The notes: generated by a model not told the origin, from the sequence alone. A stretch of 64,000 nt of DNA from JANQOH01 sp965242575 (GCA_965242575.1 OZ251461.1:1116001-1180000); one strand, 5' to 3'. Counted from the stretch's first letter, positions 28,087 to 37,980 are shown. Program-made: numbers and translations.

Positions 28087-29397
28087 TTAACCTATGCCTT
28101 CGCCCCGGCGCTTCAACCGCGCGATGTAGAAGCCGTCCATGCCGCCGCGGCCCGCCAGGTGGCAGGGCAGGCTGCGCACCGCGCCGCCGCCGTCCGCGAG
28201 TTCGTCGAGCCCGCCGATCTCCACCGCGCGCACGCGGTCCGGGGCCAGCGCGCCGTTCCGCGCGAGCAGGGCGGCGACCGCCTCCGGCCCCTCCTCCGGC
28301 TGGAGCGAACACACCGCATAGACCAGCGTTCCGCCCGGCGCCAGCATCGCCGCCGCGGCGTCGAGCAGCCGGTCCTGCCGCGCGCGCGCGGCGGCGACGT
28401 CGGCGGGCCGCCGCAGATGCGGGACGTCGGGGCGCCGGCGGATCGTCCCGGTCGCGGTGCAGGGGGCGTCGAGCAGGACGAACCGCGCCGCTTCCGGCGG
28501 CCGCCAGCGCGCCGCATCGGCGCGGACGGCGCGCGCGCGCAGCCCGAGCCGGCGCAGGTTCGCCTCCAGGACGCGCAGCCGGCCGCCGTCGTCGTCGACC
28601 GCGGTCACTTCGGCGCCGGCGGCGGCGAGCTGCGCGGTCTTGCCCCCCGGCGCGGCGCACAGGTCGATGACGGCGTCGCCGGGGCCGGCGCCGAGCAGCC
28701 GCGCCGGCAGCGCCGCCGCCGCGTCCTGCGGCCACCACGCGCCGTCGGCGTAGCCCGGCAGCGCGTCGACGCGCCCGCCCGGCGCCCGGCGCACCGAGCC
28801 GGTCGACAGCACCGCGCCGTCGACCGCATGCGCCACCGCCTCCGGGTCGCCGCGCGCGGTCAGGTCCAGCGGCGCCTCCTCGAGGTGCGCCAGGGCGATG
28901 GCGCGCGCGCGCTCCGCGCCGTAGGCGGCGCGCCACGACCGCCGGAGCCACCCCGGCGTGTTCAGCCGCGCCGCGTCCTGCGCGCCGACCCGGCGCGGCC
29001 CGTCGACCGCGATCCGCCGCAGGACGGCGTTGACCAGCCCCTTATGCGCCGGCGGCGCGAGCTCCGCCGCGGTGGAGACCGCCGCATGCGGCGGGACGCC
29101 GAGAAACAGGATTTGCGCCGCCCCCAAGCGGAGCAGGCCGCGGGTCTCCCAGCGGCCGGGCGGGCGGGCGAGGAGCGGGGCGAGCGCGTCCTCGATCTGC
29201 CCGTGGCGGCGCAGCGCGCACGCCGCCAATGCGCGCGCGAAGGCGCGGTCGCGCTCCGGCAGGCCGGCGGCGGCGGCGTCCGCGGCGGCGCCCCCGGCGG
29301 CGCCCGCCGGGTCGAACCTGCGCCGGCGCCGCAGCACGCCGTCGACCCAGCCGAGCGCGAGCCGCCGCGCGTTCAGGCCGCCGCCGCTTGCGTTCAT
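28087..29397 (-). CDS. rsmB: 16S rRNA (cytosine-5)-methyltransferase RsmB-like
   Basis: A 436-residue protein with an N-terminal NusB-like RNA-binding domain (ARRLALGWVDGVLRRRRRFD to about 145) and a C-terminal SAM-dependent RNA m5C methyltransferase. Motif I is VIDLCAAPGGKTAQLA, motif IV is VLLDAPCTATGT and motif VI VYAVCSLQPEEGPEAV, so the two catalytic cysteines are present. It methylates a cytosine of 16S rRNA during ribosome assembly. The start used is ATG 29397; ATG 29412 would add five residues. It is divergent from panC with 56 bases between the starts. Confidence 0.92.
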   Translation of the reverse strand: MNASGGGLNARRLALGWVDGVLRRRRRFDPAGAAGGAAADAAAAGLPERDRAFARALAACALRRHGQIEDALAPLLARPPGRWETRGLLRLGAAQILFLGVPPHAAVSTAAELAPPAHKGLVNAVLRRIAVDGPRRVGAQDAARLNTPGWLRRSWRAAYGAERARAIALAHLEEAPLDLTARGDPEAVAHAVDGAVLSTGSVRRAPGGRVDALPGYADGAWWPQDAAAALPARLLGAGPGDAVIDLCAAPGGKTAQLAAAGAEVTAVDDDGGRLRVLEANLRRLGLRARAVRADAARWRPPEAARFVLLDAPCTATGTIRRRPDVPHLRRPADVAAARARQDRLLDAAAAMLAPGGTLVYAVCSLQPEEGPEAVAALLARNGALAPDRVRAVEIGGLDELADGGGAVRSLPCHLAGRGGMDGFYIARLKRRGEGIG

Positions 29398-29453
29398 ATT
29401 GCAACGCAACATAGGATGCGCGCGCATCGCGGAAGGGAACGCGGAGGCGAGCG

Positions 29454-30323
29454 ATGGCCGAGTCGACCGCTTTGCCGCGGGTCGCGGCGACGGTGGCCGA
29501 ACTGCGCGCCGTGGTCGCGGAGTGGCGCGCCGGGGGCGCCGGCCGCGTGGGGGTCGTTCCCACCATGGGCTACCTGCATGCTGGGCACATGGCGCTGGCC
29601 GCCGCGGCGCGGGCGCGGTGCGCCCGCACCGTCGCGACGATCTTCGTCAACCCCGCCCAATTCGGGCCGGCCGAGGACCTGGCGACCTATCCGCGCGACC
29701 TCGACGGCGACCTCGCCAAACTCGGCGCGGCCGGCGTCGACGCGGCGTTCGTCCCCGAGGCGGCGGAGATGTATCCCGCGGGCTTCGCGACGACCGTGTC
29801 GGTCGCCGGGTTGAGCGCCGGCCTGTGCGGCGCGGCGCGGCCGGGCCATTTCGACGGCGTGGCCACCGTGGTCGCCAAATTGCTCCTGCAATGCGGCGCC
29901 GACGAGGCGTTCTTCGGCGAGAAGGACTACCAGCAGCTCAAGGTCGTCGAACGGCTGGCGCGCGACCTCGACATTCCCGCCGCCATCGTCCCGGTGGCGA
30001 CGGTGCGCGAGGCGGACGGGCTCGCGGTCTCGTCGCGCAACGTGCGGCTGAGCCCGGCGCAGCGCGCCGCGGCGCCCGCGCTGTTCCGGGCGCTCGAGGC
30101 CGCCGCCCGGACGTTCGCGCGCGGCGCGCCGGCGGCCGAGGCCGAGGCGGCCGGCCGCGCGCGCCTCGCGGGCGCCGGTTTCGACCGCGTCGATTATCTC
30201 GAATGCCGCGACGCGGCGACGCTCGCGCCGGTGGACCGGCTGGAGGCGCCGGCGCGGGTGCTCGGCGCGGCGCGGCTCGGCGCGGTCCGCCTCATCGACA
30301 ACGTCCCGGTCGCGCCGGGCTGA
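29454..30323 (+). CDS. panC: Pantothenate synthetase
   Basis: A 289-residue enzyme joining pantoate and beta-alanine with ATP. It has the nucleotide-binding PTMGYLHAGH (36-45), IFVNPAQFGPAEDLATYPRD, GHFDGVATVVAKL, FFGEKDYQQL and SSRNVRLSP (KMSKS equivalent). ATG follows GGAGGCGAGCG. It stands alone on the plus strand and diverges from rsmB. Confidence 0.97.
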   Translation: MAESTALPRVAATVAELRAVVAEWRAGGAGRVGVVPTMGYLHAGHMALAAAARARCARTVATIFVNPAQFGPAEDLATYPRDLDGDLAKLGAAGVDAAFVPEAAEMYPAGFATTVSVAGLSAGLCGAARPGHFDGVATVVAKLLLQCGADEAFFGEKDYQQLKVVERLARDLDIPAAIVPVATVREADGLAVSSRNVRLSPAQRAAAPALFRALEAAARTFARGAPAAEAEAAGRARLAGAGFDRVDYLECRDAATLAPVDRLEAPARVLGAARLGAVRLIDNVPVAPG

Positions 30324-30518
30324 CCCGCGTGTCTCACTGTTCGCGCGCGCATCCGGGTCCCGCGTGCGGCATGGCGCTCCCCGGTCGAGGGCGTATCGGG
30401 GAGGGGCTCCCCGGGGCGAACGGAGGGTAGCGCGGCCGCCGGCGGTTTCCAAACGGTTCACGCGCCGCCGGGGCGCGGGGCGGTCCTCCGAAGTTGAAAT
30501 TGCCGGGCGGGAAGGCGG

Positions 30519-30546
30519 TTGACTCCGCCTGGGCGCCCGTGATAGG
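30519..30546 (+). promoter_or_regulatory. Promoter of TbpB-like lipoprotein 1
   Basis: TTGACT (30519-30524) and GATAGG (30541-30546) with 16 bases between. The sequence around the -35, GGCGGTTGACTCCGCC, is shared with the promoter of the next lipoprotein gene (33234), so the two paralogues are probably controlled alike. Confidence 0.5.
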
Positions 30547-30582
30547 CGAAGTCTCGTCGCAATGGAGCGCGGGAGGCGCGCC

Positions 30583-33162
30583 ATGTCCGATTCGTTCGCG
30601 TTTCGCCAATTCGGCGTCTCCGCCGCCGCTGTTCTCGCCCTGGCGTTGTCGGCCTGCGGGGGCGGCGGGGGCGGAGGCTCCGCCGCACAGCTGGCCGCCG
30701 CGGGCGCTTCGGCGGGCGGCGCCGCGCCGGCGGGCGGGAATCCCGCCGCCGCGGGCGCGCCGCCGGGCGAGGGGGAGGCCGAACCGGGCGTTCCGGTCGG
30801 CGAGGACCCGGGCGAAGGCGGCGGCGCCCCCGGCGGGGAATCGCGGTCTTCGAGCGCGGCGGCGTGGCATGCTTTCGGCGCGGCGGGAACGGGCCCGAAC
30901 GGCGCCGCCCTCGTGACCGCCGGGGATTTGGCGAGCATCGGCGCGGCGGCCCTGGATTACGCCAGCGACACCCAGACCACCAACGGCAGCGGATCGGGTG
31001 TCGCCTGGCGCAGCATCTCGCAGTCGGACGGATTGGCGGCGAGGAGCGCCGGGAACGACATGGCGGTGCGCGTCGGGCATAACGCCGCCGGGCAAGTCAG
31101 CTACGGCCTGACCTACAGCGAGTCGCGCCGCGCTTCCCCGGCCTACGCATGGAAGTGGACGTTCGACAGCGAGACGGCGGGGACGAACGTCCGGCGCCTG
31201 GGCTCCGGCGGCGGGCAAGGGGCGATGTTCCGCCGCGAGACGGATGCGGGGACTCTCTGGGCCGCCGTCGCCACCGACGTCTCCGGCCCCGGGGACGCGG
31301 ACTGGCTGGCGACCGGGGTCTGGACCTACGCCCCCGCGGGCGGCGCCCAGGAGCCTTCGGGCCGGGACTGGTCGCAGGGATACCGGTTCGGCGTTTTCGC
31401 CGGCGGCGGGGACCGCTACGGCGAGGATCTCGATAAGGACGCCCGCGCCAGCCTCGTAACGGGATTGACCGGAACGGCGACGTACGAGGGCGGCGCCGCC
31501 GGCGTCTGGTCCCGCCTCACCGGAGCGACGGAGGCGACGCGGCGCAACGATCTCTTCTCGGCGGACGCGGCGCTGATGATCGATTTCAGCGACGAGCCGG
31601 CCTACAGCAGGGGCGTCTACAGCAGGGGCGTCGCCATCGGCCGCATCCACAACATGAAGATCGGCGGGACGCCGATCGCCGGAAATCCGGAGATCGCCTT
31701 GAGCGGCGGACGCGTGTTCTCGGACGGGTCCATCCAGGCGTACGGCCAGCAAGCGACGAGCATGACGTTCGACGGCGCGGCGTTCGACGACGCGCCCGGG
31801 TCCTGGGCGGGCAGTTGGTCTTGGGGAGCGGGGCTCTTCGGCAGTCCCGCGTCCGGCGCCGCGGGAGCCGACAGATTGCCGGGCGCCGTCGCCGGCACGT
31901 TCGGCGTGGGGCGCGGCGGCCTCAGGACCGGCCGGGAGAGGAGGCCGGACGGAGACTACGTCATCGGCGCGTTCGGCGCCCGTCGAACGGCGTGGACCCC
32001 GGGCGAAGGAAGCCCCGCCGCCCCCGGCGGAGGGTCGGCGTCCGGGAGCGGGGCGGCGTGGCACGTCTTCGGCGAGGCGGGAACGGGCCCGACCGGCGCC
32101 GCCCTCGTGACCGCCGGGGATTTGTCGGGCGTCTTCGTGCGGGCCCTCGACGACGCCGCCATCTCGGACCCGACGGTCGGTTCGGGCTCGCCCCACCTCT
32201 CGCAGTCGGACGCCTGGCAAGCGAGGGGCGCCCGGGCGTCGATATCCGTGCGCGTCGGGCATAACGACGCCGGGCAGGTCAGCTATGGGCTGACCTATAC
32301 GGAGAGGACGTCGCGGCCGGGCGAGGAGAGCGACCACCGGGAGCAATGGGAGTTGGACAGCGAGGCGGAGGGAACGAACGTCCGGCGCTGGAGTTCCGGC
32401 GGTCGAAAGGGGGCGTTGTTCCGCCGCGAGGACTCGGCGGGGAATCTCTGGGCCGCCGTCTCCACCGACATTTCCGGCTCCGGGGACACGGACTGGCTGG
32501 CGGCCGGGGTCTGGGCCTATACGCCCGCGGGCGGTCCGAGTTATCCCCAGCAGTACCCGTCGGGCGACCACCGTCGAGATTCGTCGGGCGGGGCCCGTTT
32601 CGGCGTTTTCGCCGGCGGCGGGGACCCCGTCCGCGCCTCCAGCGTGGCGGCGCTGTCCGGCGAGGCGACGTACGAGGGCGACGCCGCGGGCGTCTATTCC
32701 CGCCGCAGCGAAGCGACCTTGTCGCGCCGTAACGGAAGGATGGAGTGGACGCGGCTCACCGATTTCTTCACGGCGGACGCGACGTTGACGGTCGATTTCA
32801 GCTCCGACACGGCGACCGGACGCATCCACGACATCGCGATAGACGGGACGCCCATCGCCGGAAATCCGGAGATCGACCTGCTCGGAGGCCGTTTGAGCGC
32901 CTCCGGTCCGGCGGTCGTCTCGACGGGAGATCCCCCGGACTCGGCCGCGAACATGACGTTCGACGGCAGGAATTGGTCGGGCGGCTGGGGCGCGGCGCTC
33001 TTCGGCAATCCTCCGTCCGGCGCCACGGGAGCCGACAGAATGCCGAGTTCCGTCGCCGGGACCTTCGGCGTGAGGTGGTATCCGGTGCCGCACGAGTTGG
33101 ACACGGACTACTTCATCGGCGTGTTCGGCGCAAGCCGCACGGCGCAGACCGACGCGCCCTAG
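30583..33162 (+). CDS. Large TbpB-like surface lipoprotein with two internal repeats
   Basis: An 859-residue lipoprotein. Signal peptide with lipobox LALALSAC and a Gly-rich tail (CGGGGGGGS) followed by a low-complexity Ala/Gly/Pro linker. Two homologous modules follow (about residues 93-470 and 490-859), each beginning AAWH(A/V)FG(A/E)AGTGP and each holding the block DWLA(T/A)GVW(T/A)Y(A/T)PAGG. Each ends with a transferrin-binding-protein-B-like barrel: FTADATLTVDFSSDTATGRI, IAGNPEI, MTFDG, WSGGWGAALFGN, SSVAGTFGVR and FIGVFGASRTAQ. TbpB-like lipoproteins are surface-exposed and bind host or environmental ligands; the ligand here is unknown. ATG follows GGGAGGCGCGCC. A 15-base tandem duplication (YSRGVYSRGV) sits near residue 345. 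Confidence 0.82.
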   Translation: MSDSFAFRQFGVSAAAVLALALSACGGGGGGGSAAQLAAAGASAGGAAPAGGNPAAAGAPPGEGEAEPGVPVGEDPGEGGGAPGGESRSSSAAAWHAFGAAGTGPNGAALVTAGDLASIGAAALDYASDTQTTNGSGSGVAWRSISQSDGLAARSAGNDMAVRVGHNAAGQVSYGLTYSESRRASPAYAWKWTFDSETAGTNVRRLGSGGGQGAMFRRETDAGTLWAAVATDVSGPGDADWLATGVWTYAPAGGAQEPSGRDWSQGYRFGVFAGGGDRYGEDLDKDARASLVTGLTGTATYEGGAAGVWSRLTGATEATRRNDLFSADAALMIDFSDEPAYSRGVYSRGVAIGRIHNMKIGGTPIAGNPEIALSGGRVFSDGSIQAYGQQATSMTFDGAAFDDAPGSWAGSWSWGAGLFGSPASGAAGADRLPGAVAGTFGVGRGGLRTGRERRPDGDYVIGAFGARRTAWTPGEGSPAAPGGGSASGSGAAWHVFGEAGTGPTGAALVTAGDLSGVFVRALDDAAISDPTVGSGSPHLSQSDAWQARGARASISVRVGHNDAGQVSYGLTYTERTSRPGEESDHREQWELDSEAEGTNVRRWSSGGRKGALFRREDSAGNLWAAVSTDISGSGDTDWLAAGVWAYTPAGGPSYPQQYPSGDHRRDSSGGARFGVFAGGGDPVRASSVAALSGEATYEGDAAGVYSRRSEATLSRRNGRMEWTRLTDFFTADATLTVDFSSDTATGRIHDIAIDGTPIAGNPEIDLLGGRLSASGPAVVSTGDPPDSAANMTFDGRNWSGGWGAALFGNPPSGATGADRMPSSVAGTFGVRWYPVPHELDTDYFIGVFGASRTAQTDAP

Positions 33163-33233
33163 GGCGCGTCGGGACGAGCCCCGAGGAACGAACGGGCGGC
33201 ACCGTAATTTTTTCGGCCGAGGCGAAAAAGGCG

Positions 33234-33262
33234 TTGACTCCGCCCGCTCGCCCGGATAAGCT
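33234..33262 (+). promoter_or_regulatory. Promoter of TbpB-like lipoprotein 2
   Basis: TTGACT (33234-33239) and TAAGCT (33257-33262) with a 17-base spacer. It shares GGCGTTGACTCCGCC with the promoter-like region at 30519. A T-rich stretch (TAATTTTTTCGG) just upstream could be the terminator tail of the preceding gene. Confidence 0.5.
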
Positions 33263-33306
33263 GAGGCTTGTTGCGGGGCCTCCAATTGAAGTGAGGGAGG
33301 CAAGTC

Positions 33307-34859
33307 GTGTCCGATTCGCTCGCGCTTCGCCAGTTTGGGATCTCCGCCGCCGTTCTCGCCCTGGCGTTGTCGGCCTGCGGGGGCGGCGGGGGTTCGCCCG
33401 CGGAACTCGCCGCCGCGCCCGCTTCGGAGACCGGCCCCGGCGCCGCGCCGGCGGACGGGGATTCCGCCGCCGCGGGCGCGCCGCCGGGCGCGGGAGAAGG
33501 CGATGGCGGTATCCCGCCCGTCGAGGAGCGCCTTGCCGTCGAACCGGGAGTGGGGGACCCCGAACCAGGCGTTCCGGTCGGCGAGGGGCCGGGCGCAGGC
33601 GCTCCCGCCGCCCCGGCGGGGGGATCGACGTCTTCGGCGAGGTCGGAACGGGCGAAGGCGCCGCCGCCCTCGTGACGTCCGGCGAACTTGCGGGAGTGTC
33701 GGAGAAGGCGGTCGTCATGGCCGCCACGCTTCAGCCGGACAGCGGCAATTGGTACAGGAGTAGCGATGGCTTGGAGCTGTCTCCGAGGGGCGTCGGCTAC
33801 GACGAGAGCGGGCTCTGGCGCATTACGCGGAGAGGTACGGTTTTCGCGAGCACCGATAGCGGCCTGACCCAATCCTCTCGTTTGACCGTCGTCAACGCCG
33901 GGTTGTACTCCGGCAGCATCGGCTCCTTCAGTCACGCCGCCGAGATGGCGGTCGACATCGGGCACGACGCCCTTGGCGCGGTTACCTACAGACTCGAGCG
34001 CATGCACGAGAACCATGGGGGAGATAAGCCGCTCAGGCTATTGGTGCTGGACAGCGAGGCGGAGGGCGCGAACGTCCGGAAATGGAGTTCGGACGGCGGC
34101 AAGGGCGCGGTGTTCCGCCGCGACGACTCCGGCGGCAGCCTCTGGGCCGTCGTTACGACCGATGTTTCGGGCGCCGGCGACACCGACTGGCTCGCGACGG
34201 GCATGTGGGCCTGGACGCCGGCGAACGGCGCCGCGGAGGATTACTGGTTCGGCGTGTTCGCTGACGGCGGAGAGCCTGTCCAGGACCGTTTCTACAGGAA
34301 CAGCGACAGCCTCACCGGCGTGGCGACCTACGCGGGAAGCGCGTCGGGCGTGTACACCCGCCCGGTCGACGGCGCTGCGCGGAACGACTTTTTCGAGGCC
34401 GACGTGACGCTGACCGCCGATTTCAGCGCCAGAAAGCGCTACTCGTACGCCGGCGAGGTTTCCGGCTCGGTCAGCGGTTTCGAGATCGCTGGCGCGGCCA
34501 TCGCGGGCGCCCCCGTATTGACCCTGGAAGGGTGGATAAACGTCTCGGGGGGAGGCGCGTCCCCGGGAACTGTGAGGGGGAGGACGAGCATGAGTTTCGG
34601 CGGGAACGAGTGGACCGGCCGATGGGGAAGCCAGTTTTTCGGCAGGGACGACGACGGCGGGGCGCCTTCGTCCATCGCCGGCACGTTCGGCGTGGCGGTC
34701 GATCCGCCCGATTGGCTCCTGCGCCGGGACAAAATCCCGAACTCCACGGCCTTCCAGGCTTTCGTGGGCGCGTTCGGCGCCTACAGGACGGCCTGGGAGG
34801 ATACGCCCGTGCGGTTGGCGGGGTCCTGGGATCCGGACGATCCGGCCCAGGACGACTAA
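33307..34859 (+). pseudogene. TbpB-like surface lipoprotein 2, frameshifted at a G6 tract
   Basis: Starts at GTG 33307 after GAGGGAGGCAAGTC. The N-terminus MSDSLALRQFGISAAVLALALSAC is nearly the same as in lipoprotein 1. The frame then runs through a proline/glycine linker into G6 (33618-33623) and stops at 33675 after 122 codons. In the other frame the body continues without a stop: GIDVFGEVGTGEGAAALVTS, TTDVSGAGDTDWLATGMWAW, a TbpB-like barrel and FQAFVGAFGAYRTAW to the stop at 34857-34859. One extra G would give a 517-residue lipoprotein. This may be a phase-variable tract, a decaying gene or an assembly error. The 3' end overlaps the convergent mutL stop. Confidence 0.75.
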
Positions 34860-36661
34860 CGGCGCCCGAACAGGCGTTCGATGTCGGGGAGCTTGAGTTC
34901 GACGTAGGTCGGGCGGCCGTGGTTGCACTGGCCGGAATGCGGGGTCGCCTCCATCTCCCGCAACAGGGCGTTCATCTCCGGCACGGTCAGGCGGCGCCCG
35001 GCGCGGACGCTGCCGTGGCAGGCCAGGGTGGCGCACACTTCGTCGAGGCGCTCGGCGAGGCTGGCGGCGCCGTCGAGGGCGGCGATGTCGTCGGCCAGGT
35101 CGCGCACCAGGCCGGCGGCGTCGATCTCGCCCAGCAGCGCCGGCGTCTCGCGGACGATCACCGCGCCCTCGCCGAACGGCTCCACCGCCAGACCGAGTTC
35201 GGCGAGTTCGCCGGCGCGCGCGGCGAGGCCCTCCGCCGCCGCGCGGTCGAGTTCGACGACCTCCGGCATCAGCAGCGTCTGCCGCGCCGCGCCGCCGGCG
35301 GCCAGCGCCGCGCGCATCCGCTCCAGCACCAGCCGCTCGTGCGCCGCATGCTGGTCGACGATGACCACCCCGTCGGCGGTCTGCGACACGATGTAGGTCG
35401 CGTGCAACTGCCCGCGCGCCGCGCCGAGCGGCCACGCGGCCCCGGCCTCCGCCGCGCCGGCGCCGTCCGCCGGGGGGGATTCGGCGCGCGCCGCCGGGGC
35501 GCCGAGCGGCGCCTGCCACGCGCCCGCCGCCGCGAGCGCGCCGGCCGGCGGGCGCGGGGACTCGGCGAACCCCGCGCCCGCGGCGCCGGCGGCGGGCGGG
35601 ACGGCTGCGGCGGGGCGGGCGGCGCGCAGCGCGGCGCCGGCGACGGTCGTCGACGCGCGGTGGCCGGCGGCGTCCAGCGCCGCGCGCACCGCGCCGACGA
35701 TCAGCCCGCGCACCCCGGCGGCGTCGCGGAAGCGCACCTCGGCCTTCGCCGGATGGACGTTCACGTCCACCGCCTCCGGCGGCAGTTCAAGGAACAGCGC
35801 CGCCATCGGGTGGCGGTCGCGCGCCAGCAATCCTTGGTAGGCGCCGCGCAGCGCGCCGGCGAGCAGGCGGTCGCGCACCGGGCGGCCGTTGACGAACAGG
35901 TATTGCCCGCGCGCCTGGGCCCGGTTCAGCGTCGGCAGGCCGGCGAAGCCGGTAACGACCGCGCCGCCGCGCGCGCCGCGGACCGGCGCGGCGTTGTCGG
36001 CGAAGTCGGCCCCGGCGACGCGGCGCAGGCGGGCGAGGCGCGCCTCGTCCGGGCCGCCCGTCTCGGCGGCGAGGTCGTGGCGGGTCCGCCCGTCGCTCGC
36101 GAGGCGGAAGGCGATGTGGGGCCGCGCCAGGGCGATTTCGGCGAAGCGTTCGCCGGCCGCCGCCGATTCGGCGCGGTCGCTCTTGAGGAATTTGAGCCGC
36201 GCCGGGGTGGCGAAGAACAGGTCGCGCGCCTCGACGCGGGTCCCGGCGCCGCGCGCGGCCGGGCGCGGCGCGCCCGCCGCGCCGCCCTCCACCGCCAGCA
36301 TCCACGCCTCGCCCGCGCCGCGCGCGCGGCTGGTCAGGCGGAGCCGCGCCACCGCGCCGATGGACGGCAGCGCCTCGCCGCGAAAGCCGAAACTCGATAT
36401 GGCGGCGAGGTCGTCGCCGGGGAGTTTCGACGTCACGTGGCGCTGGACCGCGAGCGCGAGTTCGGCGGCGGTCATCCCGGCGCCGTCGTCGCTCACCGCG
36501 ACCGCCGTCTTGCCGCCGCGCGCCAGCTCCACCTCGACGCGCCGGGCGCCGGCGTCGATGGCGTTCTCCATCAACTCCTTGACCACGTTGGCGGGCCGCT
36601 CCACCGCCTCGCCGGCGGCGATGCGGTTGATCACCCCCTCGGGCAGGCGGCGCAGGGTCAC
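34856..36661 (-). CDS. mutL: DNA mismatch repair protein MutL
   Basis: A 601-residue MutL. The N-terminal GHKL ATPase has INRIAAGEAVERPANVVKEL, ENAIDAGA, DDGAGM and GFRGEALPSI. A Pro/Ala-rich linker (about 330-400) joins a C-terminal dimerisation domain. The endonuclease motif DQHAxxExxxxE is intact (VDQHAAHERLVLE), so this is the nicking type found outside the MutH group, and CNHGRP replaces the usual CPHGRP. GTG at 36661 overlaps the pgi stop (GTGA). Partners expected elsewhere are MutS and the sliding clamp. Confidence 0.95.
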   Translation of the reverse strand: MTLRRLPEGVINRIAAGEAVERPANVVKELMENAIDAGARRVEVELARGGKTAVAVSDDGAGMTAAELALAVQRHVTSKLPGDDLAAISSFGFRGEALPSIGAVARLRLTSRARGAGEAWMLAVEGGAAGAPRPAARGAGTRVEARDLFFATPARLKFLKSDRAESAAAGERFAEIALARPHIAFRLASDGRTRHDLAAETGGPDEARLARLRRVAGADFADNAAPVRGARGGAVVTGFAGLPTLNRAQARGQYLFVNGRPVRDRLLAGALRGAYQGLLARDRHPMAALFLELPPEAVDVNVHPAKAEVRFRDAAGVRGLIVGAVRAALDAAGHRASTTVAGAALRAARPAAAVPPAAGAAGAGFAESPRPPAGALAAAGAWQAPLGAPAARAESPPADGAGAAEAGAAWPLGAARGQLHATYIVSQTADGVVIVDQHAAHERLVLERMRAALAAGGAARQTLLMPEVVELDRAAAEGLAARAGELAELGLAVEPFGEGAVIVRETPALLGEIDAAGLVRDLADDIAALDGAASLAERLDEVCATLACHGSVRAGRRLTVPEMNALLREMEATPHSGQCNHGRPTYVELKLPDIERLFGRR

Positions 36662-37974
36662 GCGGCGCGGCCCCGGCGCTCGCCGAGATACCGCCGGGCG
36701 AGGCGCTTGCCGTGCTCCACCGCCGGCTGGTCGAAGGGGTCGACTCCCAGCAGCCGCGCGGCGATGACGGTCTCGAGCATGAAATGCATGAACAGCCCGC
36801 CGAGCGCGCGTTCGTCGAGCGCGGGAAGGCGGATGCGGCGCACCGGGCGGCCCGCGGCGGCGAGCGAATCCGCGGTCGCTCGCGCCATCGCCAGCACCGC
36901 GTCGTCGAACGCCGCGCCGGCGAGCCAGGCGAGCCCGGGCTCCTCCTCCGCCGCGGCGGCGGGAACGCGCGGCCCGGACCCGTCCGCGGCGACGGAGATC
37001 AGGGTGAACGCCGTGTCGGCGGGGCCGTCGCGCCACAACTGCAACTGGCTGTGCTGGTCGCGCGGGCCGAGCGCGGCGACCGGCGCGGTCCCCTTGCCGT
37101 CCTTGCCGAGCGATTCGGCCCACAACTGGCCGAACCACGACGCGAAGGGCGCGAGCCGGTCGCAATAGGGCATGGTCACGACGGCGCGGACGCCGCGCGT
37201 CTCCGCCAGCGCGACCTGGACCGCGGCGCCGAGCGCCGGCGGCGAATCGCGCGGGTCGTCCGCGGCGAGGGCCGCGCGCAGGACCTCGGCGGCGCCGGCG
37301 CGCGCCGCCCGCGCGTCCAGCCCGGCGCACGCCGCCGGCAGCAGGCCGACCGGCGACAGGACCGAGTAGCGCCCGCCGAGCCTCGGGTCGTGGTCGATGA
37401 CGCGCAGCCCGCGCCGCAAGGCGAGGCGGCGCAGCGGACCGCCGTCCGGCCGGCAGAGGACGACGAACGCCCGGCGCGCCGCGTCCGCCCCGCCGCCCGC
37501 CCGCGCCCACTCCCAGGCGGCGAGGAACTGCGCCAGGGTCTCCGCCGTGCCGCCGGACTTGGAGACGACGAGGAACAGCGTGCGCGCCGGGTCGAGCTCC
37601 GCCATCAGCGCCGCGAAACCGCGCGAGTCGAGGTTGTCGGCGAAACGGACGCGGGGCCGGGCGCCGGGCGCGGCGAGCGCGCAAAGCGCCCGCCCGCCGA
37701 GGCTGGAGCCGCCGGCGCCGAACACGACGACGTCGCGGAGCGCGCCGCGCGATTCGGCGGCGAGCGCCTCGACCTCGGCGATGTCGTCCGCGCGCTCCGG
37801 CAGGGCGAGGAACGGCGGGGATCCCGCCGCGCGCGCGCGGCGCAGGCCGTCGAGCGCCGGGCGGCAGCGCGCCAGCGCCGCCGCCAGCGCGCCGTCGTCG
37901 AGGCCGCCGGCGCCGATATGCGCCGCCAAGCATTGCGAGACGTCCTGCGTCCAGGGGTCCTGCGTCCGGGGCAT
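36658..37974 (-). CDS. pgi: Glucose-6-phosphate isomerase
   Basis: A 438-residue enzyme, shorter than E. coli Pgi but with the SIS motifs: VVVFGAGGSSLGGRALCAL, ADNLDSRGF, FLVVSKSGGTAETLAQF, SWFGQLWAESLGKDGKGTAPV (containing the catalytic Glu) and DQHSQLQLWRDGP. The C-terminal FDQPAVEHGKRLA carries the conserved lysine. It interconverts glucose 6-phosphate and fructose 6-phosphate. ATG at 37974 is only six bases after a TATACT -10 sequence, suggesting a leaderless or very short leader mRNA. mutL is coupled downstream. Confidence 0.93.
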   Translation of the reverse strand: MPRTQDPWTQDVSQCLAAHIGAGGLDDGALAAALARCRPALDGLRRARAAGSPPFLALPERADDIAEVEALAAESRGALRDVVVFGAGGSSLGGRALCALAAPGARPRVRFADNLDSRGFAALMAELDPARTLFLVVSKSGGTAETLAQFLAAWEWARAGGGADAARRAFVVLCRPDGGPLRRLALRRGLRVIDHDPRLGGRYSVLSPVGLLPAACAGLDARAARAGAAEVLRAALAADDPRDSPPALGAAVQVALAETRGVRAVVTMPYCDRLAPFASWFGQLWAESLGKDGKGTAPVAALGPRDQHSQLQLWRDGPADTAFTLISVAADGSGPRVPAAAAEEEPGLAWLAGAAFDDAVLAMARATADSLAAAGRPVRRIRLPALDERALGGLFMHFMLETVIAARLLGVDPFDQPAVEHGKRLARRYLGERRGRAA

Positions 37975-37980
37975 GGGCCG

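Noticed and set aside
30334..33303. 989-codon minus-strand open frame opposite the TbpB-like lipoprotein
   Set aside because: Low-complexity Arg/Pro/Gly composition and no recognisable domain; the plus-strand gene has a lipobox and family motifs.
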